NCBI RefSeq assembly: GCF_020921035.1 | Contig: NC_063152.1 | Coordinates: 25,667,903 to 25,731,902 of the forward strand | From: Rhodamnia argentea | Taxonomy: Eukaryota; Streptophyta; Magnoliopsida; Myrtales; Myrtaceae | DNA: 64,000 nt | Direction: 5' to 3' | Shown: positions 36,847 through 47,858 of the stretch, one piece after another | Numbering within the stretch: the first letter of the stretch is position 1 | Layout of the letters: every line of letters begins with the position of its first letter | Program-made: the position numbers and the translations under genes | The notes under the pieces: generated by a model | The model's input: the letters and a program-made list of their open reading frames with translations, nothing else | Databases searched by the model: none | What the model was told of the DNA's origin: nothing

Positions 36847-37318
36847 CAAAAATGTCTTCAAAGATGTAGGTCAGTAAGGAAATCTTATCAGAGTTTAATA
36901 AGAAGAATCCTTATGACCGCATCTAATCTGCAGAGTTTAATAAGAAGAATCCTTATGGCCGCATCTAATCTGCAGGCCTAATTTCTTGCCATGCTAGTGT
37001 TTAGGACATTGCAAGAAATAACAAATAAATAAATACTATATTAAAATATCAAAAAAATATCAACATCGATGTGAGTCATGTCACATAGAACAGTCAGCGT
37101 CCACGTTAGCAATTTCAGGCCAAAATTAGCTAGATGAACTAAATTTGTACCAATATGAAAAGATTTAGAACTAAATTGGTCAAACTGAATGATTTATGAC
37201 TGAATTAGTATCAATGCAATAGATTTTATGATCCATTTGATACTTTTCCCCTTTACGTTTAGTCACCCATGGCCTTGCCAATCGCTGCTACAACTATGCC
37301 AACTCCATGCCTGTAACA

Positions 37319-37358
<40 letters not shown>

Positions 37359-37681
37359 GCCATGGATGGATGATCTTGCCCAGTTGAGGATGGCCAAGCG
37401 TCAACTGAGCCAAATCTTGCTCCGTCCGAAAGAGCACAGCCATGTCTAAGTTTTGTTGACGATAAGCCGCGGCCAGTGGAGCCTCCGCATCATAGTTTTA
37501 TCGAATGCTTGTGTCTCTTCTCCTTTTCCCTTTCATCACTTGCCACACGTTCACACCCCTCGTGAGCCCGAGTCTCAACTCTAATCCTCAAACAGTTCGA
37601 TCAATATTAGGGTTTCTTTTGCCAACAAATTGATCCCAATCTCTTTAATTCTTGGGGCCATATACCGTTGCCTCCTTCAAC
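36847..37681. repeat. Duplicated PMEI unit, copy 1, right part
   Basis: The sequence resumes with TCTTCAAAGATGTAGGTCAG and matches 40540-41359 to the phrase TACCGTTGCCTCCTTCAAC. It includes an internal direct repeat of about 45 bp (AGAGTTTAATAAGAAGAATC, twice at 36890-36975), a single right arm of a foldback element (about 37080-37251) and a CT run at 37321-37354. No gene was recognised in this part. Confidence 0.85.
37080..37251. mobile_element. Half element: right arm of an F1-like foldback, in copy 1
   Basis: The sequence from TAGCTAGATGAACTAAATTT to GATACTTTTCCCC is the right arm of the F1 variant seen complete at 60985-61670. No left arm or core is present here. The same half element is in copy 2 of the unit at about 40760-40934. 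Confidence 0.6.
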
Positions 37682-39845
37682 CAGTTGTATCATAACCACC
37701 GGTATTCTACTGAACCTCGATCATACATTTCCACATGTGGGCGAGAGTTCAACATTCTAATTTCTCTGATTTTACATTATCACAAGTTTCATATGGTATC
37801 AAAGGAAAACATCCTGAGCTGAAATCATTTCAGGCCCATCTTTGTCCCTCTTATTATGTATTTCCATGCTTTAATCTTAAGCTAAAGTCCAAACTACACG
37901 TAAAGAGGAGTGTTAATGTGTTTATATATCAAACCCCGCCTTCATTTAACAGTTAAAGCTTTTAGAACATATGACTATGATCCCACAAAATCGATCGCTC
38001 CGATCATTGCATAGCAAGTGCAAGACTCCTATAATAGCGTTCAAAGAGGTCAATTGACGCTAGTTGCCTCTCCTCGCTCTTTTACTTATTAAAGAAGTAA
38101 ATAAATTTATTACCTATGGGAAAGCTTGCTAGAATAAGCATGCTAATTCCGTCAAGACAAGGAAAGATATTTCATTTTCAGTTGCAAGACTAGGAAAAAT
38201 AAAAGTTACTTATAAATTTTATTATTTTGACAAGTTGACTATAACCGCAAGTTAACCTCTTCAACAAGGTATCGGTTGATTATCTGGTTCAATTAGAGCA
38301 CTCAAATCAGGCTTAAAAATATGTCAAAGGTTGACTAATCTAGGCCATAAGTCCCATAAGTCCCAATTTCAAGAAATTTTGACTTCACGATACTCAATCG
38401 TACATTACCACATATGGGGGCAAGAGCTCAATATTTTATCCAATCTGCTTGTATGCCGATATCTATATAAAAAAAAATAAATCATCCTCTTACGAAATGG
38501 ATTCGAGTAACGAATAGTGTCCATTCCTTGGGATTTTTTCCTCGTACCGAATTTTCTATCTTTGAGGGAAAATAGAACCTGGTGCTGTAATTTGAGCGCG
38601 AAGAAGAGTACTTCCAAGATGCAAGACTAGAACAGAGAGCAAGATGAAGGAGCGTAAATGACGTTCAGCAGAAGCGGAGAGAGAGAGAGAGAGGACCTTG
38701 AGGCGACAAAGACAGATTGCAGCTCCGTCGTGAGCGGTGGTGGTGCAGAACCCCGAAGCGGAGATGCAAAGAGAGCGGCACAACAGAGAGTACAAAAGAG
38801 TCAAAGAGATATTAAAAAAAAAGTTAGAAAGAGGGAGAAAACGTGGGAACGATTTTGATCTATCACGCTTTGTACTCTTTTGCCTTCAATAGCATACCAA
38901 TTTCTTATTTTCTTTTGTTTAATTCAAGGGCACAAGCATGGAGATTCGATTAGGCCTATTGAATCTCCACCTAAAAATCTTACGTGGTTGCCTACATGGG
39001 CGGCGAAAAGCAAGCAGACCCGACGTGGCACTCACGTGGCAAAAATATGTCAACTTGTTGTATGTTATTCGTTTCTTGTTTTCTTTTTCCTTTTTTTGTA
39101 ACTTCCTCGTTCATTTTCTTCCTTGATTTAGTGACGATAAGGGCGGTGACGGCAAGGGCGACAGTGAAGATAAAGGAGGTAAGAAAAAAAATCTTGACTG
39201 AGGATAAATGTGTGACGTGGAATCATAAAAAAAATTTGAGATAAATGTGTCACATGATATAAATCTAAAGTTTTTTGTGTCTTGGGGTTTTAGATGTCAC
39301 ACGAGTACAAATTTGGAGTAAATATATTGCACAAATACAAGCTTAAGGCTTTTAGTGTCACAGAAGAAAAAAAAAATCGAGTATAGTTTGAAAGTTTTGG
39401 TGGCTTTTACCCTTTAACAAAAATTAAATAACTCACTTTTCTTTCTGTCATTTTTCATGACTAATGATGCGGCTAAAATCAAAGTAATCTTGTGAAGAAG
39501 CCAGAACTGGCCGTGGATATTTAACAAATAAACGGCACAAACAAGCAGGCATCGGATATTCAGGTTGGGATTGAGGTGGGCGTAAGACATATCAAGTGGA
39601 GATATTGACGGGCTGCCACGGTGCTTTCTCTTTTGACACAATGAAAGTTTCAAACGCTGATTTTGATTTATGGAAATCAGTTTCTTTCCAATTGTTAAGA
39701 GTTGTCTACGGGTTAAAAAGATCTCCATCCATGAGAATCCATTCGCAAGAAATAGATTGTATAGCAAAGAAGAGGACTCGGATTACCATGGAGATTCATA
39801 GATCATGCATTAATTGATCGGCAGACACCAACTTGATTACATTCC

Positions 39846-40380
39846 TCACAAAATAACCATTATACTTAGCACTATGGCGCCCAATTGAAAAATGTCAGCA
39901 TTACACTTTGTCAAAGGTGGAACCATGCCTCCCTTCCTCGATTCTTTGAATGTCGCACGTATCTTCGCAAGTCATCATTGCAGACACCCAAATATTCAAA
40001 TCGAGGTAACGCTTCGCCTTGTAAAATGGGGTAAGGTCTTCGCGTTCACCGGAGGTGTAAGCATCCAAACAAAGCGTGAGAGCTCTGAGTTGGCTCGGTT
40101 CCAGTTTTTGCTTCGGTAGTTGCTTGATGTACTCAATCGTGCCTGTATAGTTGGCTTGTAACAGCTTGAGCCTGTTCAGCCCTAGTCCCTCGACGTCCAC
40201 CTCATGGTTCTCCGAGTCTGACCCAAGAGACTTCACGCAGAAGTCGAAGTTCAACACTGGGTCTTCAGCTGCAATCTTTCTGCGGGTGTCCTGAACACTA
40301 TCGTTCGCAGACCGGACACAACGGAAGATCACGAGGAAAAGGATCGAAAATATGGGAGAGATTGAGAATGCACAATTCAT
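39846..40380 (-). pseudogene. PMEI-domain inhibitor protein, copy 2, C-terminal frameshift
   Basis: Secreted inhibitor-type four-helix protein (PMEI or invertase inhibitor). From the ATG at 40380 the frame gives 159 residues. These comprise a signal peptide (about 1-25), then cysteines 48, 104 and 138; the first conserved cysteine is replaced by Arg33 in DTRRKIA. After CEDT (about 39958) the frame goes wrong. One base too many within 39951-39957 moves the stop to 39901-39903. Reading on in the next frame gives FKESRKGG and LTKCNADIFQLG with a stop at 39846-39848, the normal helix and C-terminus of the family. An in-frame ATG at 40410 lies too close to the TATA box to be in the mRNA. Both defects are shared with copy 1, so they predate the duplication. 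Confidence 0.85.
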
Positions 40381-40433
40381 TTTTCCTATCACGGAGATGG
40401 AGATTTTCACGTAAATTTCTTATGAAGATAGCG

Positions 40434-40441
40434 TTTTTATA
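40434..40441 (-). promoter_or_regulatory. TATA box of PMEI copy 2
   Basis: TATAAAAA on the minus strand, in context CAGTATAAAAACGC, ends 53 bases before the ATG at 40380. Transcription would be expected to start roughly 25-35 bases downstream, at about 40400-40408, which makes 40380 the first usable ATG. This box is absent from copy 1. Confidence 0.6.
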
Positions 40442-40759
40442 CTGAAAGGACTGATCACGTTATATATTGACACAATTTCTTTTATGGCATTATGCCAAAC
40501 CAAAATTTATTAGCAGACTGCGTATACTGAAAATTATCTTCAAAGACGTAGGTCAGTAAGGAAATCTTATCAGAGTTTAATAAGAAGAATCCTTATGACC
40601 GCATCTAATCTGCAAGAGTTTAATAAGAAGAATCCTTATGGCCACATCTAATCTGCAGGCCTAATTTCTTGCCATGCTAGTGTTTAGGACATTGCAAGAA
40701 ATAACAAATAAATAAATACTATATTAAAATATCAAAAAAATATCAACATCGGTGTGAGT

Positions 40760-40934
40760 CGTGCCACGTAGAACAGTCGGCGTTCATGTTAGCAATTTCA
40801 TGCCAAAATTATCTGGATGAACTAAATTTGTACCAATATGAAAAGATTTAAAACTAAATTGGTCAAACTAAATGATTTATGATTGAATTAGTATCAATGC
40901 AATAGATTTTATGATCCTTTTGATACTTTTCCCC
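40760..40934. mobile_element. Half element: right arm of an F1-like foldback, in copy 2
   Basis: Counterpart of the half element at 37080-37251, with the same truncation, so the half element was present before the unit was duplicated. Confidence 0.6.
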
Positions 40935-40999
40935 TCCACCTTTAGTCACCCACGGCCTCGCTAATCGCTGCCGCAACTATGCCAACTCCATGCCCGTAA

Positions 41000-41039
<40 letters not shown>

Positions 41040-41359
41040 GCCATGGATGGATGATCTTGCCCAGTTGAGGATGGCCAAACGTCGACTGAGATAATCTTGC
41101 TCCGTCCGAAAGAGCACAGCCATGTCTAAGTTTTGTTGACGATAAGCCGCGGCCAATGGAGCCTCCGCATCATAGTTTTATCGAATGCTTGTCTCTTCTC
41201 CTTTTCCCTTTCATCACTTGCCACACGGTCACACCCCGCGTGAGCCCTAGTCTCAACTCTAATCCTCAAACAGTTCGATCAATATTAGGGTTTCTTTTGC
41301 CAACAAATTGATCCCAATCTCTTTAATTCTTGGGGCCATATACCGTTGCCTCCTTCAAC

Positions 41360-42032
41360 GACCGACTGTGGTACATATTCTAAAGGCATATTTCTCCAAC
41401 AAGCCACGTTGGAATTTATTCTTAAATATAATTTCACGTGCGATTCTCAAGCAAGCTAATCCATTGTCACTTGCACGAATGGTCCTAAAATCTTTGGAGA
41501 ATGGTCCGGCGACAAGGAATTTAATAATTTAAACCGCCTTTTCCCCCAGTAGAAGAAGCCAGTCTATTGGCTTCGATCGACGTGACTTGGAATTTCGTTG
41601 CCCCGTTTTTACTTTCACTTTGTGCTTTACCTTTAGTTTTGATCTTGCAAAATAATTTACTTTTGTGGTGGGAGCATTCACTCAACATCTCAACTTTTTA
41701 CGTTCTCTAGGTTTGAATTTCTCTCTCCCAAGTTCAAAGCAAAGGAAAAAACGAAAGTTCCATTTTGACTTTACACGTAGACCCCAAATATGCTTTGGAA
41801 GTCAAATAATATTTGCCATCCACAGTCAAAACGATAGGTCAAGACTTAGCTTTGGCCTAAACAAAGACCCAAAAACAAAACCCCAAAAATAAAACACAAA
41901 AAAAGAAGAAAAGGAACTGAAAGATGGACTATGTGTCCAACATGTTTGTGTTCCTCCATGGAATGTGTCATATTCTCGATCGATCTTCTCAGCCTGATGA
42001 TGGAAAAATCATCATGCACCATCATGATTTAA
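41360..42032. other. Intergenic, no gene seen
   Basis: No domain or repeat is recognised. The region downstream of the DUF26 gene may hold its last small exon or 3' UTR, but no splice site stands out. Confidence 0.35.
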
Positions 42033-44013
42033 TCACGAATTTATTAGAGATATAAATATGATTAAGCAAATAATTAGACAGAGAGAGAGAGAGAGAGAGA
42101 GAGAGCACGCACTCATCGCTTTTCGGCAGAGCGAGAGGAGGACGATCAAGATGGCGAGACCTGCGACTACTCCCACTAGGATGGCGACGGTTTTGCCCCC
42201 TTGGTCCTCATTGTTGGAAGAATCTGAACATGTTCATTTTCTTAACAAAATGTTAAAGCGGATTAACCGGAGAGATTGGTATATAAAAAAAAAAAGAAAT
42301 TAAAACAAGCACGACGGTGTACATAATTTCGTGAATTTAATCGATGTGTATCCAAGAGAGAGGCAGACTTTGAATGTACACATAATTGTATTAAAGTATG
42401 ATTGGCTCTACATTAAGGCTCCATTTGTTGCACAAAAAATGAATAATTTGGAAAACATTTTCTTCTAAAGATGATCGCTTCTATCAAATATAAAACCGAA
42501 TAACAAAAAAAAAATCATTGTCCCACAAAATATTCAGAAATAAAGTATTATTAATAACTAAAGTGTTTTTCGTTGATTAATTATTTCAAGCGATCATTTT
42601 CAAAAAAATATATTCCATATCATTGAACTTCCGCGAAATAAACGGAGTCTAAGTAAACTAATGATCATATGGTACAAGTTCATTGGAGAATTTCTTAGTT
42701 TCGTTTGTCAATGCTTCACGTGATGGTTTTAATTAGCAGTGAGGATTAATATTAGGGATGACATAAATGTTCGATAGACAGCATAACGTGATTTAAACTC
42801 ACTGCAGAAATTTCTTATCTTCTCCTTCTCAAAGCTTATGATTACCATCTTCATTAGGTTGCATACTCTACTATACAATTCAAATAAAGTATCACCTTCC
42901 ACCCATTGCTTTAAAGAATTCCCTTCATATATTTCAATAATTGACCATATTCCCCAAATAAAATAAAATAAAAAGGAGAACGAAGATTTGACCTGCTGAT
43001 TCTCTAGGGTAATGGAAACTATCTTATCATCACGCATGAGAGAAAAGCAAGTATAACAAGTGGTGGACGATGAAAAGAGTATATTACATTAAAGAGAACA
43101 ACAAAAAGTTAAAGAGCAAAATAATGATGCATGAGAATGGAGACCATATGACTAATGGAGCTCCAATTCCTTAAAAGTTCTTACCAAATGCCCTTTGATG
43201 CTTTTGCTTTACAAAAGCAGCACTTACGGGGACTAAAGCAGTCGAACATTGTGCTTTTTAACAGAACAGTTAAAAAAAAAAAATCAACTCACCTGACGAG
43301 TCGTAGTAGCCAGAAGCCCAGTAGCGAGCGTAGCACTGAGCCAGGAAGACGTCCGCCGCTGCCGCCGACCCGCACAGCGTCTTCAGCTCCTCCACCGCCT
43401 GCGAGATGCAAGCGGAGCAGTCGGCCGCGCTCTGATCACCCAAACACTGGGCGAAACCCTCGACCATCCCCAAGCTGCTGACCCGGAACCCTAGCGCGGT
43501 TTTCAGGTCGGCGAGGACGTCGTCCCTGCGCCGGAAGAACTCCTGATCGCTCTCGGAGCCCCTACCGCACTTCTGGTACCTCAGGCCCGTGTCGACCTTC
43601 CCCAGGAAATCCGTGTGCTCATACCTAACGTAGCAGCCGTCGAGCTGAAGGGACGCCCCGTAGGAGTAGGGGCACACCAAGCTCATCTGGCTCACGGCGC
43701 TCTGGATGCATCTCGAGCAATCGGCGAGCTTCAGATCGCCCCGGCACTGATATAGCCCGTAGACGGAGCCCTCGGGCGGGGCCGAAGTGCCGTTCCCGAC
43801 GGCGAAGCTGCCGTACGCAGCTCGAGAGGACGAGCTCACAAAGGAGGAGAGGACGGAGTCGAGGTTCAACTCGAAGAGCGAGCTCGGCTGGTACTTCTCC
43901 TGGGAGCAACCGGAGTATATGTAGGTGCTGGGCCTCACCGGGTGGACGGGGTTGAGGAAGAGAGCGAAGAGGAGAAAGAGATAAGAGGAGTGATGCCGAA
44001 GGATTCTCGCCAT
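42033..44013 (-). CDS. Plasmodesmata-located-protein-like, two DUF26 domains
   Basis: Cysteine-rich receptor-like secretory protein of the DUF26 family, probably a plasmodesmata-located protein. Exon 1 (44013-43293) encodes a signal peptide (about 1-26) and two DUF26 domains with C-X8-C-X2-C at Cys90/99/102 and Cys190/199/202. The donor GTGAGT starts at 43292. The acceptor CAG is at 42226-42224, and exon 2 starts at 42223 in phase 1. It encodes a polar linker (SSNNEDQGGK) and a transmembrane helix (AILVGVVAGLAILIVLLSLC) followed by CRKAM, the usual PDLP layout. The C-terminus is uncertain. Reading on passes through the GA/CT tract (42081-42105), gives alternating Ser-Leu and ends at 42033, for 303 residues. 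Alternatively a weak donor, GTGCGT, after AAAGCGATGA leads to an undetected last exon. There is no kinase domain, so it is not a CRK. The intron contains a TIR element (42418-42650). Confidence 0.82.
42081..42105. repeat. GA/CT microsatellite at the DUF26 gene C-terminus
   Basis: This is a 25-base alternating tract. In the minus-strand reading frame it encodes Ser-Leu repeats; if the last intron starts just before it, it is intronic. Confidence 0.85.
42418..42650. mobile_element. TIR element in the DUF26 gene intron, family F3-like
   Basis: The left end GGCTCCATTTGTTGCACAAA and the right end GCGAAATAAACGGAGTC are inverted repeats. The interior phrases AAAACATTTTCTTCT and GATCATTTTCAAAAA resemble the other F3 elements. 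It sits within the intron 42224-43292 and should be spliced out. Confidence 0.55.
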
Positions 44014-45248
44014 TACTTTTGTTTATAATTTCTTTCCCTACTTGTATTGAAATGTTTGGTGATGATGGTGGTGGTCTGGCCTTTCTTTCCGTTTTGTTTC
44101 TTTAGGGTTTTGTTCTTATGCTTTTGGGCTTGTGGATGGTAGGGAGGGAGAGGAGTAGTTTGCTTTTTGGCCTTTTCTTGAATTTTCTAGTGGGAAGCAT
44201 TTTAAGAAAAAGTTTTTCATTTTTGGGCAAAACCTTAACCATTGATCTTAAATAAAGTTCATTCATCTATATAAGGCTTATAAGCAAAGACTTCTATTAT
44301 TTTGGGCGCAAATATATGGGCCTTGATTTTTTGCATCAATAGACCGATTTTTTTTATTTGCATAACTTGCTGGCTGACGTATTGAATTTTAATAGCTCTC
44401 TTATGGAATTTACCAACTTACATCAAAGTGAATTACCTTATCAACTTCTGTCTAATCAAATTACTAACTAATTTGAATTGTCAATTCTTATTTGAATTAC
44501 TCACCACCGCGCACTTATCTTTCTTATTATTTTATCAAACACTGAGTTACCAACGTTTATTTACCTTAGTTAGCAACCCTTTTGCACTTGCCAATGGAGG
44601 CTAGATTTTGGATTCTAACCGGAAGTCTCTGCTTAGTGAGGTAATTCAATGAATAATGCTTTTCGCTCATCAACAACAGCCTTGTGGACAACAAAAATTA
44701 ACCTCGTTCACTGAATACGAGGAGATCGAAATATTCTTCTAATCGTTTCCATATCATTACAACTTCAAAAGAAAATTTTCGATTCGTAGTCGCTCTAAAA
44801 CACATAAAGAAATTAACCGAGAGGACGAAGGAGAAATATTTCTCCCAAACCACAATCTTCATGGTGGGCTTTGCGCAGAGAGCCCAAATGATCTTGTAGA
44901 AGCTTGAACTGGGTATGGTAGGGGCCGCGCGAACGCAGGCCCCCGCTGCCACAAATTACGACGTAGGCTCAGCCGCTATGGGCTGACCTTAGGCGGGCGC
45001 CCCTCCGCAGGTGCAATGGAGGTCGCTAACCTAGGCCATAGGCCTTCCTGATCGCCCATACACCCTGTCCAGGTAAGTATGTTGCAATCGCAACCGAGGC
45101 CGTTTCTTATACTGTCGCCGCCTCGTCTCTCTTCCTCATCTCCATCAATGTGGGATTCCGCAACAGCCTTTCCAACTTTCAACCGAGCCAAGGCCAGCCG
45201 TGTGTTGTCTTTTATTTGCAGTCGCGCCGGTGGTCGGTCTTTTTGTTT
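44014..45248. other. Upstream of the DUF26 gene, no gene seen
   Basis: The first few hundred bases are the likely promoter, but no clear TATA box at proper spacing was found. The stretch at 44930-45060 is GC-richer and unrecognised. Confidence 0.4.
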
Positions 45249-45329
45249 TTAACCTTGTAGAATGTTTGCCTGAGGCTTTAAACTAGTGGCGTCGGCACGA
45301 AAACGTGGGAGACGCGACGACGACATTGG

Positions 45330-45510
45330 AAAGAGGTGAGATCGAGGCAGTGATCGAGATGAACAAGGTGGATGACGTTCGACAGTTGAATAGAGAGAGA
45401 GAGAGAGAACCGTGAGTCGGCCAAGACCGAAATGCCGGTCAGTATCGAGCCGAGATGGAGGAGAGGAGATGCAAAGAGAGGGGGGCACAAAGGAGAGGGG
45501 AAGAGATGAA
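45330..45510. repeat. Diverged third copy of the GA-microsatellite block
   Basis: The phrases GATGACGTTCGACAGTTGAA, a GA tract, GGAGATGCAAAGAGAG and GCACAAAGGAGAG match the blocks at 30911-31300 and 38515-38860. Outside these bases nothing else of the PMEI unit is present, so this block is dispersed independently. Confidence 0.5.
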
Positions 45511-46539
45511 GAGGATGTTTGTACTCTTTTATCTTAAATTAACGTGTCGGTTTCTCTTTCTTTCGCTTCTTTTTCATAATCCAAAGATATGGGCGCCGTG
45601 TGTATGGCTGTCGAAATTGGGCTACTCGAACGTCCTGGGAAATATCTCGCGAGTACCGTACAACAGGTAAGCTTACGCCTAAATTAGAGCAGTTCACTCG
45701 TAATCGATATCGGATTCTTAAGTTGAAATTTTTCCTTATGCCTCATCCAATTGCGCTAACCCCGAGGTTAACCAGCATACCCATTTCAAAAAAAGAACCT
45801 ACAATAGTCTTGACTTCCCTAGATATCCGGCGGGGGGCGGGAATCCGAGGCGCACGGCCATCCGTAGGTTGCGCAATTTGTGCACGACGCAGTGATCTGA
45901 TGAGCATCAATTTCTCAACTTCAAAAGTCAATTTTGCTTTGTCCCCTTTCCTCCTTTCTAGGGCCCGCTCCGGCCCGGCCCACCACCGGTGGCCCATGAT
46001 CACTCCGGTCGACACGCAAACTCTTTCGAAATGGTCAATGCGTGGGCCCCACATTTAAATTCCGGTTTCCTCCTTCCTCCCACGAATGTGCGGGCCGGAC
46101 TTTAATCCAAGTTAAACGGATGGGAAAATTACTGTTTGCCCCGAAATTTCTTTGGTCGTCGCAACTTGACCCTTCATCTCTTTGTTTTGGAGGAAAATAA
46201 AATCCCATGAGATTTTCAAATCTATATCAACGTGCCTGCTCCGGCGAAATTCTCGCCGGAAAGTCGGTGTCGTGCTTTCACGTGACCACGTGTTGCTCAC
46301 TCGCGAGGGACAAAAATGTCGAACGAATTTAAGGGTACTCCATTTGGCTCCCTAGATTTTCCATATATTTACCAACGTGCTCACGGATGTTTCAAATTTC
46401 TGCCATGTGCCCCGTGATCTTTTGAAATTGGTTGCAATCTTGCCCTTATGATAATTGTATATTAACTACGTGATAATTAATTTACATATCGATTTGTAAA
46501 TTTGTTTTTTCAATTGTCATTTCTTTTTTCCTTAAACTT
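45511..46539. other. Intergenic, no gene seen
   Basis: A 152-codon plus-strand frame and an overlapping 103-codon minus-strand frame occur in the GC-richer part (about 45740-46060). Neither resembles a known protein and both depend on base composition. I regard the stretch as non-coding. Confidence 0.4.
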
Positions 46540-46709
46540 TAGCTTTGGCCAGCGGCAACCCTCTCTGACTGTTGGCGAGGGCTGGCTGGCCCTCACCGAC
46601 TGTGGCAAGGGTCGCGGCCAACGAGGCCACAATGGCCCCTGGGCGAGATGAACCTTCCCAACAGCCAACAAGCCTGGTTGGCCTTCGCAGGCCAAAACCA
46701 AAGTTTAAG

Positions 46710-46766
<57 letters not shown>

Positions 46767-46981
46767 TTTTCAAAAATATTATTAAAAAATGTCAATGTCG
46801 GCGCTAGCCGTTCTTCGTGGCACCACCGATGTCCACGTTAGCGATTTTCAGTTAAAATTGACCCGATTCACTAAATTGATATCAATGCAAAAAGATTTAT
46901 GACTAAATTAATCCAATTGAAAGATTTTAGACTGAATTATTACCAATATTGTAGGTTTTGAATTTTTTTTTAGTAATTTTT
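46540..46981. mobile_element. F1 foldback element, partial, with a (TAA)n run
   Basis: It has a GC-rich core with GCGAGGGC and GGCAAGGG words (46555-46690) and a TAA microsatellite at 46710-46763. The right arm ends ATTGTAGGTTTTGAATTTTT. The left arm is not clearly recognisable, so the left boundary is approximate. Confidence 0.5.
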
Positions 46982-46984
46982 CTT

Positions 46985-47306
46985 CTAAGATACCACTGGA
47001 CCTGTGCACTCGAGAACTCAAAAGTATCGTTTGGATCAGAAATAAAGAATCTTTCTTTCGATTCACTCCTGATCGCAGATAAAAGTAGACATCTTTCTTT
47101 GTAGCATCAGTTCGAAGCTTGTGTCGTGTCTTGACTGCAACAGCAGTTTTAAGTTACGTTTCATAAATGTGAAGTCGAAACTAGATTGATTAATAAGGGA
47201 GTCCAGCCTAATATCAAATTCATGATTAAGAAAATACAAAACTTTTAAGGGTTGTTTAATCGAGCCTAAGCAGGCAAAGGTCTAGAAAAGAGCAGTTCAA
47301 TTTAGA
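46985..47306. repeat. Duplicated block, copy 1, left part
   Basis: Phrases such as GAACTCAAAAGTATCGTTTG, GTAGACATCTTTC and TTTAATCGAGCCTAAGCAGG match 50390-50690 in the same order. The continuation is displaced to 49481 by three inserted elements. Confidence 0.55.
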
Positions 47307-47840
47307 GAAAAATTATCAAAAAAAAGTTCTAAACCTATTACAATGGTGTCAATTCAATCCCAAATTTCTTTTGTCAATTTAACTCTAAATATTTTCACAT
47401 TTTGCCAATTGAGTCTGTGCCGCCAATGTAAACTGAAAATTGCTAACGTGGACAAATTTTGATAATCTTTTGAATTTTTTTCTTTTTTTTTTCTTTACCT
47501 TTTTCTAGAGTTAGGGCTGCGACGCCCTTGCCTGAGGCCGGTGAGGGCCACGATGCCCTCCCTAGCTAGATTTTGCGAGGGCTCCCGGCCCCAAGTCTAG
47601 AAAAAAAAGGTAAAGAAAAGAAAAAAGAAAAAAATTATTAAAATTAGTCCACGTCAGCAGATTGATTGTCCTACGTGGCATGGCCAACGTACACATCAAG
47701 GATTTCTTGTCAAAATTGATCGGATGGACTGAATTGATACAAACGCAAAAAAATTTATAATTGAATTAGTAAAAAAAAAAAGAATTATGACTAAATTAGC
47801 ATAACTGCAATAAATTTAGAACTTTTTTGATAATTTTCTT
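47307..47840. mobile_element. F1 foldback element, complete copy
   Basis: The left end GAAAAATTATCAAAAAAAAG then TTCTAAACCTATTACAAT pairs with the right end ACTGCAATAAATTTAGAACT then TTTTTGATAATTTTC. The GC core (47505-47600) has GAGGGCCACGATGCCCTC pairing. About 530 bp; no coding capacity. Confidence 0.75.
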
Positions 47841-47858
47841 TATATGCTCGTGATCACT

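Larger units (their letters stand above)
37716..41359. repeat. Duplicated PMEI unit, copy 2
   Basis: This is a direct-repeat copy of 29992-37681 without the copia element, starting CTCGATCATACATTTCCACA and ending CCTCCTTCAAC. It begins only about 35 bp after copy 1 ends, so it is a tandem duplication. The absence of the retrotransposon here means the insertion came after the duplication, or that the element was lost precisely, which is unlikely. Confidence 0.85.

Noticed and set aside
37780-37925. Possible LTR-element piece: TGGTATCAAAGG resembling a PBS, and AAGAGGAGTGTTAAT resembling a purine tract with LTR start
   Set aside because: The PBS match is imperfect, the matching site in the other copy reads differently, and no pair of LTRs could be defined. 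It may be an old remnant.
40380-40410. Upstream ATG at 40410 as the start of PMEI copy 2
   Set aside because: It lies about 24 bases from the TATA box, at or before the expected transcription start. The ATG at 40380 directly begins the signal peptide.
45600-46058. 152-codon plus-strand frame
   Set aside because: No domain, and an overlapping frame on the other strand is equally open; no promoter or splice signals support it.
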